From positions 1-26,521 of the forward strand of contig CABQJX010000025.1 in the NCBI GenBank assembly GCA_902464595.1: 26,521 bases of DNA, in the 5' to 3' direction. The position numbers were made by a program, and so were the translations under genes. Source of the stretch: an uncultured Lachnoclostridium sp. Its GTDB lineage: Bacteria; Bacillota; Clostridia; Lachnospirales; Lachnospiraceae. The notes under the pieces were generated by a model. It saw nothing but the letters and a program-made list of their open reading frames with translations. It had not been told where the DNA came from and ran no database searches. Of this stretch, positions 8,348-15,621 are shown piece by piece (the first letter of the stretch is position 1; each line of letters starts with the position of its first letter).

Positions 8348-10030
8348 ATGAGCAGATTGACGGGGGCTGAAATTGTAGTAGAGTGTTTAAAGGAACAGGG
8401 AGTGGATACGGTGTTCGGTTATCCGGGCGGAGCCATTCTTAATATATACGACGCGCTGTACCAGCATCAGGACGAGATTACCCATATCCTGACCTCCCAT
8501 GAGCAGGGAGCCGCCCATGCCGCAGACGGATATGCAAGGGCTACAGGAAAGGTGGGAGTGTGTCTGGCCACATCCGGGCCGGGAGCCACCAACCTGGTGA
8601 CCGGTATCGCCACGGCCTACATGGATTCCGTGCCGGTTGTGGCTATCACCTGTAATGTAGGAACCAGCCTTCTCGGAAAGGACAGCTTTCAGGAGATTGA
8701 TATTACCGGTATTACGATGCCTATCACAAAGCACAATTTTATCGTAAAGGATGTAACCCAGCTAGCCAGAGTGATCCGGCGGGCTTTTACCATTGCCCAG
8801 ACCGGACGCCCGGCTCCGGTTTTGGTGGATATTACAAAGGATGTGACTGCGGCTGTCTGTGAGTTTGAGAGGCAGGAGCCAGCTCCTATTGTACGCCAGA
8901 GCGATACCATCAAAGAGGAGGACATGGAGCGGGCGCTGGATATGATCCGCAAGGCAGAAAAGCCATTTATCTTTGTGGGAGGCGGAGCAGTGATCTCCAA
9001 TGCTTCGGATGAGCTGCGGGCCTTTGCCCATAAGATCCATGCACCGGTAGCTGACAGCCTTATGGGAAAAGGAGCTTTTGACGGCACAGATGAGCTGTAC
9101 ACAGGAATGGTAGGTATGCATGGAACCAAAACCTCCAATTTTGGGATTACAGAAGCGGATCTGCTCATTGTAGTGGGAGCCAGGTTCAGCGACCGGGTAA
9201 CGGGAAATGCCTCTAAATTCGCCAAAAATGCAAAGATCCTTCAAATGGATATTGATCCGGCGGAGATCAATAAAAATATTAAGATCGATGCCAGCATCAT
9301 CGGAGATGTGAAGGTGATCCTGCGAAAGCTCAATGCCCGCTTAGATCCCATCAATCATGATGAGTGGATCGCTCATATTGAGCGAATGAAGGATATGTAC
9401 CCACTGCGCTACAATAAGAATGCTCTTACAGGCCCTTATATTGTCCAGGCTATTAATCGGGTGACAGAGGGGGATGCGGTCATCACCACAGAGGTAGGCC
9501 AGCATCAGATGTGGGCAGCCCAGTATTATGAATACCGCCAGCCCCGCACCCTTTTGACCTCCGGCGGTCTTGGAACCATGGGTTATGGACTGGGGGCAGC
9601 ACTGGGAGCAAAAATGGGCTGCAGGGATAAAACAGTTATCAACATTGCAGGAGACGGATGCTTCCGCATGAATATGAATGAGCTTGCCACAGCTTCTCGG
9701 TATCATATTCCGGTGGTGGAGGTGATCGTCAACAACCACGTTTTAGGTATGGTGCGCCAGTGGCAGACCTTATTTTACGGAAAACGCTATTCCCAGACGA
9801 TCTTAAATGATTCTGTGGATTATGTAAAGCTGGCAGAGGCTATGGGAGTGAAGGCATACCGGGTGACAGAGAAGGATGAATTTGAACCGGTTCTTCGGGA
9901 GGCAATCTCATTAAACAGCCCGGTTGTTATCGACTGCCAGATCAGTCCTGATGAAAAAGTATTCCCCATGGTATCCCCAGGAGCGCCTATTGCAGACGCT
10001 TTTGATGATACGGACTTGAAAATTAATTAA
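8348..10030 (+). CDS. ilvB: Acetolactate synthase, catalytic (large) subunit
   Basis: AHAS condenses two pyruvates, or pyruvate and 2-oxobutyrate, with ThDP, FAD and Mg2+ at the entry to branched-chain amino acid synthesis. The 560 residues are full length for the biosynthetic type. Seen are the ThDP-activating glutamate (HEQGAAHAADGYARATG, E52), ATSGPGATNLVTG, the FAD-domain segment KAPFIFVGGGA-like at about residue 205, and the ThDP-Mg motif from GDG (435-437) to NN (462-463). AAAAGGAG lies 9 bases before the ATG. It is the third gene after leuB and ilvD. The regulatory subunit gene ilvN, often directly downstream, is absent: the serC promoter overlaps the end of this gene. AHAS without its small subunit is usually less active and not valine-inhibited, so ilvN is expected elsewhere. 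Confidence 0.96.
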   Translation: MSRLTGAEIVVECLKEQGVDTVFGYPGGAILNIYDALYQHQDEITHILTSHEQGAAHAADGYARATGKVGVCLATSGPGATNLVTGIATAYMDSVPVVAITCNVGTSLLGKDSFQEIDITGITMPITKHNFIVKDVTQLARVIRRAFTIAQTGRPAPVLVDITKDVTAAVCEFERQEPAPIVRQSDTIKEEDMERALDMIRKAEKPFIFVGGGAVISNASDELRAFAHKIHAPVADSLMGKGAFDGTDELYTGMVGMHGTKTSNFGITEADLLIVVGARFSDRVTGNASKFAKNAKILQMDIDPAEINKNIKIDASIIGDVKVILRKLNARLDPINHDEWIAHIERMKDMYPLRYNKNALTGPYIVQAINRVTEGDAVITTEVGQHQMWAAQYYEYRQPRTLLTSGGLGTMGYGLGAALGAKMGCRDKTVINIAGDGCFRMNMNELATASRYHIPVVEVIVNNHVLGMVRQWQTLFYGKRYSQTILNDSVDYVKLAEAMGVKAYRVTEKDEFEPVLREAISLNSPVVIDCQISPDEKVFPMVSPGAPIADAFDDTDLKIN

Positions 10031-10044
10031 AAACGGTGTATAGT
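10016..10044 (+). promoter_or_regulatory. Predicted sigma-A promoter of serC-serA-DUF1015
   Basis: TTGAAA (10016-10021) and TATAGT (10039-10044) are 17 bp apart. The -35 lies within the last codons of ilvB. Transcription would start near 10051, giving a leader of about 240 nt before serC. Confidence 0.65.
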
Positions 10045-10050
10045 AGTCCT

Positions 10051-10289
10051 AATACTTCTAGCACATTATCATGTTAGCATGATAAAGTGGTGAGGTAGAG
10101 GAGACTGCCCGGATCAAAAGCTGCAGCCAGACGGCTTCTCCTAAAGGCATGTTCCAGATCATGGGACTGCATAAGGAGGAGCCGTCCGCGTATATATAAA
10201 GTAGCCGCCTGAAGAAAAAGAAGAAAAGAGGAGCAGGGGAACGGGCAAAGAAAAGCGCTGTGTGCGATGAATAAAAGGAGGAGAACCGT
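10051..10289 (+). promoter_or_regulatory. Long structured 5' leader of serC, candidate cis-regulatory RNA
   Basis: A hairpin with 11 of 12 pairs and a TTAG loop (10062-10073 with 10078-10089) is followed by a 13-bp stem (10130-10142 with 10174-10186, one G-U) that encloses further partial pairing. The arm TTCTCCT (10136-10142) is complementary to three purine stretches: AGGAGA at 10099-10104, AGGAGGA in its stem partner, and AGGAGAA at 10279-10285, which overlaps the serC ribosome binding site. This arrangement could allow alternative folds. It does not match the T-box, lysine, glycine, SAM or THF riboswitch sequences as I know them. No open reading frame with a good start was seen. Function is inferred only from length and structure. 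Confidence 0.5.
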
Positions 10290-11375
10290 ATGAGCAGAGT
10301 TTACAACTTTTCAGCAGGACCAGCCGTATTGCCGGAGGAGGTTCTGAGAGAGGCCGCAGATGAAATGTTAGACTACAGAGGCACGGGAATGTCAGTGATG
10401 GAAATGAGCCACCGATCCAAGGCTTATGATAAGATCATCAAGGACGCGGAAGCAGATCTAAGAGAGCTTATGCAGATCCCGGACAACTACCGGGTGCTGT
10501 TCCTTCAGGGCGGTGCTTCCCAGCAGTTTGCTATGGTTCCCATGAACCTGATGAAAAACCGGGTTGCGGATTATATCCTTACAGGCCAGTGGGCCAAGAA
10601 GGCATATCAGGAAGCCTCCATTTACGGAAAGGCCAACGCAATTGCCTCCAGCGCTGACGAGACCTTCAGCTACATACCAGACTGCTCCGATCTTCCAGTA
10701 TCTCCGGATGCAGATTACGTATATATTTGTGAGAATAATACGATTTATGGAACAAAATACTGGACACTTCCCAACACAAAAGGAAAACTTCTTGTAGCAG
10801 ACCAATCCTCCTGTTTTCTGTCTGAGCCTGTGGATGTGACCAAGTACGGTCTTATCTTTGCAGGAGCGCAGAAGAATGTAGGCCCTGCCGGTACGGTCAT
10901 TGTCATTATCCGGGAGGATTTGGTGACAGAGGAAGTTCTTGCAGGAACCCCGACCATGTTAAAATATAAGACCCACGCGGATGCAGATTCCCTCTACAAC
11001 ACGCCTCCTACCTATGGGATCTATATGTGCGGAAAGGTATTTCAGTGGCTGAAAAAGAGAGGCGGCCTTTCTGCCATGAAGGAATATAATCAGAAGAAGG
11101 CAGCGATCCTCTACGATTTTCTGGATCAGAGCAGGATGTTTAAGGGAACCGTAGTAAAAAAAGACCGTTCTATTATGAATGTGCCTTTTGTCACAGGAGA
11201 TGGAGAGCTGGATGCAGTCTTTGTCCAGGAGTCAAAAGCAGCCGGTCTTGAGAATCTGAAGGGCCACAGGACGGTGGGAGGCATGAGAGCCAGCATTTAC
11301 AATGCTATGCCAATAGAAGGCGTAGAGCGCCTTGTGGAGTTTATGGCCGATTTTGAGAAAAAACATACAAAGTAG
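10290..11375 (+). CDS. serC: Phosphoserine aminotransferase
   Basis: SerC transaminates 3-phosphohydroxypyruvate with glutamate to O-phosphoserine, the second step of serine synthesis, and is PLP-dependent. The 361 residues are standard. Seen are the N-terminal YNFSAGPAVLPEEVL, MSHRS, LFLQGGASQQF (phosphate-binding), WTLPNTKG with the following VADQSSCFLS, and the PLP lysine in FAGAQKNVGPAG (K195). The C-terminal TVGGMRASIYNAMP carries the substrate-binding arginine. The ribosome binding site AGGAGGAG (10276-10283) is very strong and may be sequestered by the leader. serA begins 12 bases after the stop codon, so the two are translationally close. Confidence 0.97.
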   Translation: MSRVYNFSAGPAVLPEEVLREAADEMLDYRGTGMSVMEMSHRSKAYDKIIKDAEADLRELMQIPDNYRVLFLQGGASQQFAMVPMNLMKNRVADYILTGQWAKKAYQEASIYGKANAIASSADETFSYIPDCSDLPVSPDADYVYICENNTIYGTKYWTLPNTKGKLLVADQSSCFLSEPVDVTKYGLIFAGAQKNVGPAGTVIVIIREDLVTEEVLAGTPTMLKYKTHADADSLYNTPPTYGIYMCGKVFQWLKKRGGLSAMKEYNQKKAAILYDFLDQSRMFKGTVVKKDRSIMNVPFVTGDGELDAVFVQESKAAGLENLKGHRTVGGMRASIYNAMPIEGVERLVEFMADFEKKHTK

Positions 11376-11387
11376 GGGGAAATGATT

Positions 11388-12551
11388 ATGAGAAAGATCC
11401 ATTGCCTGAATCCGATCGCCCCATGCGGTACGGATCTGTTTCCAGATGATTACGAACTGACAGGAGAGATAAGCCAGGCAGATGCAGTCCTGGTGCGCAG
11501 CGCTTCCATGCATGATATGGAGTTCCCCGGGAGCTTGAGGGCAATTGCAAGAGCAGGGGCAGGAGTCAACAACATTCCCCTGGACGCCTGTGCGCAGAAG
11601 GGGATCGTCGTGTTCAATACCCCCGGCGCTAACGCCAACGGAGTAAAAGAGCTTGTTTTAGCAGGGCTGTTCCTGGCTTCCAGGGATATTGCAGGGGGAA
11701 TGGCCTGGTGCAAAGAAAATGCAGGGAATGAGAATATTGCAAAGGATACGGAAAAGAGCAAGAAAGCCTTTGCCGGCTGTGAGATCAAGGGAAAGAAGTT
11801 GGGCGTGATCGGTCTGGGAGCCATCGGCGCAGAGGTGGCCAATGCCGCTACCCATCTGGGAATGGAGGTTTATGGCTATGATCCTTATATCTCCGTTAAT
11901 GCTGCCTGGAGATTGTCCAGAAACGTAAAGCATATTACTGACAGCGATACGATTTTCCAGGAATGTGATTATATTACCATTCATGTTCCCCTTCTCGACT
12001 CCACCAAAGGGATGATCAATAAGGAAAAGCTGGAAATGATGAAGGACGGAGTAGTGATATTAAACTTTTCCAGAGATACTCTGGTCAATGACGATGCCAT
12101 GGCCGAAGCGCTTTTATCTGGAAAGGTGAGCCGTTATGTCAGTGATTTCCCCAATCCTAAGGTGGCTTCGATGGAGCGTGCCATCCTTCTTCCGCATCTG
12201 GGCGCCTCTACCAAAGAATCGGAGGACAACTGTGCAGTAATGGCAGTGGAGGAGCTGACCGACTATCTGGAAAATGGAAATATCCGCAATTCGGTTAATT
12301 TCCCTGCCTGTGATATGGGGGTATGCCATGCAGCCAGCCGTATTGCAGTCCTGCACAGGAACATTCCCAATATGATCGGACAGATCACAGCGATCCTGGC
12401 AGAGAAAGAAGCAAACATTGCCAATCTGACAAACAAAAGCAAGGATCAGTACGCTTACACTCTGTTGGATCTGGAGCATAAGCTGGAGCCGGATACGATC
12501 AAACGTCTGGAGGCGATCCAGGGGGTATGCCGTGTGAGGGTGGTAAAATAA
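11388..12551 (+). CDS. serA: D-3-phosphoglycerate dehydrogenase with C-terminal ACT domain
   Basis: SerA oxidises 3-phosphoglycerate to 3-phosphohydroxypyruvate, the committed step of serine synthesis. Start is ATG 11388, because GGGGGA (11375-11380) is 7 bases away. The ATG at 11382 would be only one base from it. The 387 residues comprise the substrate domain, the NAD-binding fold (VIGLGAIG, residues 141-147) and a single ACT domain from about residue 318 (AVLHRNIPNMIGQITAIL). The catalytic Arg (NFSRDTLV, R229) and His (LLPHLGAST, H270) are visible. The usual third residue, Glu of the DVxxxEP segment, is replaced by SDFPNPK, as in the short clostridial subgroup that I recall with a DFPN motif. 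The ACT domain suggests feedback by serine. Confidence 0.94.
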   Translation: MRKIHCLNPIAPCGTDLFPDDYELTGEISQADAVLVRSASMHDMEFPGSLRAIARAGAGVNNIPLDACAQKGIVVFNTPGANANGVKELVLAGLFLASRDIAGGMAWCKENAGNENIAKDTEKSKKAFAGCEIKGKKLGVIGLGAIGAEVANAATHLGMEVYGYDPYISVNAAWRLSRNVKHITDSDTIFQECDYITIHVPLLDSTKGMINKEKLEMMKDGVVILNFSRDTLVNDDAMAEALLSGKVSRYVSDFPNPKVASMERAILLPHLGASTKESEDNCAVMAVEELTDYLENGNIRNSVNFPACDMGVCHAASRIAVLHRNIPNMIGQITAILAEKEANIANLTNKSKDQYAYTLLDLEHKLEPDTIKRLEAIQGVCRVRVVK

Positions 12552-12579
12552 AGAAAAGGTAATAGCAGGCAGATGACAT

Positions 12580-12621
12580 AAGGCATATGATAGAAGGCAT
12601 ATGATAGAAGGCATATGATAG
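12580..12621 (+). repeat. Three exact tandem copies of a 14-bp repeat (AAGGCATATGATAG)
   Basis: Copies lie at 12580-12593, 12594-12607 and 12608-12621, with a degenerate partial copy just before (AGGCAGATGACAT). The last copy merges into the AGGAG ribosome binding site (12620-12624) of the DUF1015 gene. Each unit contains the palindrome CATATG. Such arrays can vary in copy number by slippage. Confidence 0.95.
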
Positions 12622-12631
12622 GAGACAGGAT

Positions 12632-13870
12632 ATGGCGATCGTAAAACCATTTGTTTGTATCAGACCAGAGGCAGACAAGGCGGCTAAAATGGCCGCCCTG
12701 CCCTATGATGTATATAACCGTGAGGAGGCTGCCCTGGCAGTGAAGGAAAATCCCCTTTCCTTTTTGAATATAGACCGGGCGGAGACGCAGTTTGGACCGG
12801 AAGTAGATACCTTCGATGACTGTGTGTATGATAAGGCAAGGGAACTGCTGGAAGCCCGCATCGCAGAGGGAAGCTATATCACAGACAAAGGAGAGCATTA
12901 TTATCTCTACGAGCTGACCATGGATGGGAGAAGCCAGACTGGCTTTGTTGCATGCTGTTCCATTGACGATTATCAGAATGGGGTGATCCGCAGGCACGAA
13001 AATACCAGAGAGGACAAGGAACTGGATCGGATCCGTCATGTGGATCGGACCAACGCCCACACAGGCCCTATTTTCCTGGCATACCGTCAGACCGATCAGC
13101 TGCGCAGCCTGACTGGACAGACAAAGGCAGAAGAACCACTTTATGATTTTGTGTCTGAGGATGGGATCCGGCATCGGGTATGGCGGGTGGATGGCACAGA
13201 GAGAACAAGTTCTGTGGAACAAGCCTTTGCAGCGATACCGGCCACCTATATTGCAGATGGCCATCACAGGGCTGCCTCCGCAGTAAAGGTAGGGCTCAAA
13301 CGGAGACAGGAAAATCCTGGATATACAGGGGAAGAACCCTTTAACTATTTTCTTTCTGTACTGTTTCCCGACGAGGAATTAAAGATCCTTCCCTACAATC
13401 GTGTGGTTCGTGACCGGAACGGCTTATCAAAAGAAGAATTTTTAAAAGAAATAGGAAAAAATTTTCAAATAAAAGAGCTGGGGAAAGAAGCCTTTGGGCC
13501 CCGGGAAAAGGGAACCTTTGGCATGTTTCTTGATGGGACATGGTTCTGCCTGACTGCAAACCCGGAGCTAAAAAGCAGTGATCCCGTGAAGGGCCTGGAT
13601 GTATCTATTCTCCAGGATTATCTTTTAGGGCCTGTTTTGGGGATCCGAGATCCCCGAACCGACAAGAGGATTGATTTTATCGGAGGTATCCGGGGATTGG
13701 GAGAGCTGGAGCGCAGGGCCAGCGAGGATATGCAGATTGGCTTTTCTATGTATCCGACTTCCATTGAGGAGCTGCTGCAAGTGGCGGACGCAGGTCTCCT
13801 CATGCCCCCCAAGTCTACCTGGTTTGAACCAAAACTGCGCAGCGGATTGTTTGTGCATCGGCTGAGCTGA
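12632..13870 (+). CDS. DUF1015-family protein linked to serine biosynthesis
   Basis: The protein has 412 residues. It starts MAIVKPFVCIRP and includes LPYDVYNREEA, the hallmark start of DUF1015 (COG4198). The strongest motif is ATYIADGHHRAASA (D209-R213 in DGHHR). This resembles the DGHxR/ParB-like motif that I recall from free serine kinases of the ParB-SerK fold. Position directly after serC and serA, together with the absence of a phosphoserine phosphatase gene nearby, makes a role in serine/phosphoserine interconversion an attractive inference, but it is not proven here. AGGAG lies 7 bases before the ATG. The gene ends the operon before a hairpin at 13887. There is no membrane segment or signal peptide, so it should be cytoplasmic. 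Confidence 0.88.
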   Translation: MAIVKPFVCIRPEADKAAKMAALPYDVYNREEAALAVKENPLSFLNIDRAETQFGPEVDTFDDCVYDKARELLEARIAEGSYITDKGEHYYLYELTMDGRSQTGFVACCSIDDYQNGVIRRHENTREDKELDRIRHVDRTNAHTGPIFLAYRQTDQLRSLTGQTKAEEPLYDFVSEDGIRHRVWRVDGTERTSSVEQAFAAIPATYIADGHHRAASAVKVGLKRRQENPGYTGEEPFNYFLSVLFPDEELKILPYNRVVRDRNGLSKEEFLKEIGKNFQIKELGKEAFGPREKGTFGMFLDGTWFCLTANPELKSSDPVKGLDVSILQDYLLGPVLGIRDPRTDKRIDFIGGIRGLGELERRASEDMQIGFSMYPTSIEELLQVADAGLLMPPKSTWFEPKLRSGLFVHRLS

Positions 13871-13880
13871 TACGAATGGA

Positions 13881-14171
13881 TTACAGAGAATGGGCCTGGC
13901 GGTAGGCGTTAATGGAATGCCTGGCCCATTCTGCATCTTTAGGAGCAGTATAGATAAAATACTGAATATTCTGCTCTGGAAGCTGGCCTACCCTTCCGAG
14001 AACAGAGCCGGCTCTCCCTAAAAAGGCCCCGGCAGGCGGATTTGAAGCTGCGGTATGGAAGGTCTTTGTCTCGTAGGGGATCTGGCTTTCACGGAGAGCC
14101 TGACAGATTGAATAAAATAACTGCGGATTATAGGTCGTAAACACTTCTTCTTTTCGTTTGATTCCGAACAT
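13881..14171 (-). CDS. Small hypothetical protein (96 residues)
   Basis: It begins MFGIKRKEEVFTTYNPQ and has a good AAAGGAG ribosome binding site 6 bases before the ATG, plus its own predicted promoter. Neither signal peptide nor membrane segment is visible. It shows an alpha/beta pattern: a helix LFYSICQALRESQIPYETKT, a glycine-rich middle GAFLGRAGSVLGRVGQLPEQ, a strand QYFIYTAPKD and a final helix EWARHSINAYRQ. This recalls small signal-transducer-like DUF2007 proteins, but the resemblance is too weak to assign. It is convergent with the serine operon and lies downstream of the M23 peptidase gene on the same strand. Confidence 0.7.
   Translation of the reverse strand: MFGIKRKEEVFTTYNPQLFYSICQALRESQIPYETKTFHTAASNPPAGAFLGRAGSVLGRVGQLPEQNIQYFIYTAPKDAEWARHSINAYRQAHSL
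13887..13932 (+). terminator. Strong palindrome, possible terminator of the serine operon
   Basis: Bases 13887-13900 pair with 13919-13932 over 14 positions with one T-T mismatch. Only a weak T-run (CATCTTT) follows. The sequence also forms the last codons of the convergent minus-strand gene, so it serves two purposes. Confidence 0.6.
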
Positions 14172-14206
14172 AGGGGTCTCCTTTCTGAAATGGATCTTCT
14201 ATATTC

Positions 14207-14235
14207 AGTTTAATCAATCACACCTTTAAAAGCAA
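14207..14235 (-). promoter_or_regulatory. Predicted promoter of the 96-residue protein gene
   Basis: On the minus strand, TTGCTT (14235-14230) and TAAACT (14212-14207) are 17 bp apart, about 35 bases before the start codon. It lies just past the end of the M23 gene. Confidence 0.5.
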
Positions 14236-14241
14236 GGGGGA

Positions 14242-15378
14242 TTATCGTTCCTCCTTCATCTGATATACTCGTTTCCATTCTTTTGTGCCCTCCACCTTTT
14301 CTGTTTCACAGCGGTTCATATTTAAAAATTTTACCAGCTCATAACAATCGATCCAGATCTCATGATTGCTTTCTTTCTGGGATTCATCAAAGATCAGCTC
14401 CAATCCAAAATGAAGATGGGGCTCTTCAATATTGTTAGTATTTTCTGTAGAGCTGTAGCCTGTGCGGCCCAGGTAGCCGATGACATCTCCGGCCTGCACG
14501 ATGCTTCCTGCCTTCAGATTGGATTGGTAAGGGTAGTTCTTGCGAAGATGGGCGTAATAGTAATACCGCTTCTTATCAAAGCTGCGGATCCCAATTCTCC
14601 AGCCGCCGTATTGGTTCCATCCAAGAGCTTCCACATAGCCGGATTCCACAGCAATCACGGGAGTTCCTACCTGGCCCATCATATCGTGGCCCAGATGCTG
14701 CCGTTTAAAACCATAGCTGCGGGCTGTCCCGAAATCGTCAAAATCGTTGTAGGGAAATCCTTTGGCAATGGGGGAAAAGGATTTTAAACCGTACTTTTTA
14801 ACCCAGACAGTGGGAGGATCCCCTGGTCCGCCGCCGTCGATACCCGAGGGCAGGCAGGAGCCGGGAGCCTCTGAAGAAGGGATTTCTGCTTCAAAGACTC
14901 CTACCATGCCGTCCAGTACAGCGCCGTAAGCCTGACGGTAATAGGAATAATATTTCATATCTTTTGTCAGTTCCTCCATTGTAATTTCTCCGGCCATCAG
15001 CCGCCTGGCCGCCTCATCCATCAGCTGGGGCTGAAATTTGGAAAAGTCCCCGCCGCACCGCGCGCCGGAATAGGCCAGAAGATCCACCCAGTTTAGGTGT
15101 ACGCTGGCCTGGAGGGTGTCCACATCGTAACGGAAGGCCTGATTCATGGCCTGGGCAGTCACATTAAAATCCACCCATTTAATGAAATCGCTGCTTTCCT
15201 TTTTGGGGGAAGCTGCCTCAGAGGGAGAAGCAGGCTGAATGATGTGTTTTATGACTGCTATGGAGGAGCGCTGGCAAAAAAGCAGTCCTGAGATGACAAG
15301 AAGGAGGAGGGCGGCAGAGGGAAGCCAGGACTTTTTTTCCTTATCAGGATTTTTTTTGAGATGGGAGTTTAAATTCAT
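14242..15378 (-). CDS. Membrane-anchored M23 (LytM-type) metallopeptidase
   Basis: The protein has 378 residues. A single N-terminal membrane segment (WLPSAALLLLVISGLLF, about residues 18-34) is followed by an extracytoplasmic helical region (about 65-165) of the kind found before clostridial M23 domains, a Gly/Pro linker, and a complete LytM domain. Zinc ligands are intact: HLGHD (H228, D232) and HLHFG (H321, H323), with AHL (H277) as the extra catalytic histidine. The family cleaves peptide cross-links of peptidoglycan. AGGAAGG lies about 9 bases before the ATG. It diverges from the hydrolase gene at 15622. It may act in wall growth or sporulation. Unlike the SpoIIQ-like protein at 24575, it should be active. 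Confidence 0.88.
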   Translation of the reverse strand: MNLNSHLKKNPDKEKKSWLPSAALLLLVISGLLFCQRSSIAVIKHIIQPASPSEAASPKKESSDFIKWVDFNVTAQAMNQAFRYDVDTLQASVHLNWVDLLAYSGARCGGDFSKFQPQLMDEAARRLMAGEITMEELTKDMKYYSYYRQAYGAVLDGMVGVFEAEIPSSEAPGSCLPSGIDGGGPGDPPTVWVKKYGLKSFSPIAKGFPYNDFDDFGTARSYGFKRQHLGHDMMGQVGTPVIAVESGYVEALGWNQYGGWRIGIRSFDKKRYYYYAHLRKNYPYQSNLKAGSIVQAGDVIGYLGRTGYSSTENTNNIEEPHLHFGLELIFDESQKESNHEIWIDCYELVKFLNMNRCETEKVEGTKEWKRVYQMKEER

Positions 15379-15556
15379 AAGCGTGATCCTTCCTGGCTCT
15401 TGGCAAATAGGTTCTGCTGTAGCTTATGAGGAAGGAGGTTCTTTTATGTTTGAAGGAGAACCTTCCGTACTGCTTTTTATGGCCGGAAGCGTGGCAACGG
15501 CTCCGCTATACATTTTTCTTGTCCGTTTGAAAGGAACAGGAAGCGTTGGTTCTCCA

Positions 15557-15585
15557 TTGCAAATTAGGGGACAAGATGATATGAT
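15557..15585 (+). promoter_or_regulatory. Predicted sigma-A promoter of the M20 hydrolase gene
   Basis: TTGCAA (15557-15562) and TATGAT (15580-15585) are 17 bp apart. Transcription would start about 30 bases before the start codon at 15622. It may also serve the polyamine-type cassette downstream. Confidence 0.6.
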
Positions 15586-15621
15586 TAGCTTGTCACTAAA
15601 AAAGAAAAAAGGAGAAGCAAT

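Noticed and set aside
10051..10289. Lysine riboswitch or T-box in the serC leader
   Set aside because: GAGGTAGAGG resembles the start of lysine riboswitches, but the later conserved segments (such as GCCGAAG) and any T-box sequence (AGGGTGGNACCGCG) are absent.
15375..15429. 8-bp inverted repeat TCATAAGC/GCTTATGA around the divergent region before the M23 gene
   Set aside because: It is short, one arm contains the M23 start codon, and no regulator gene is nearby. An operator cannot be supported.
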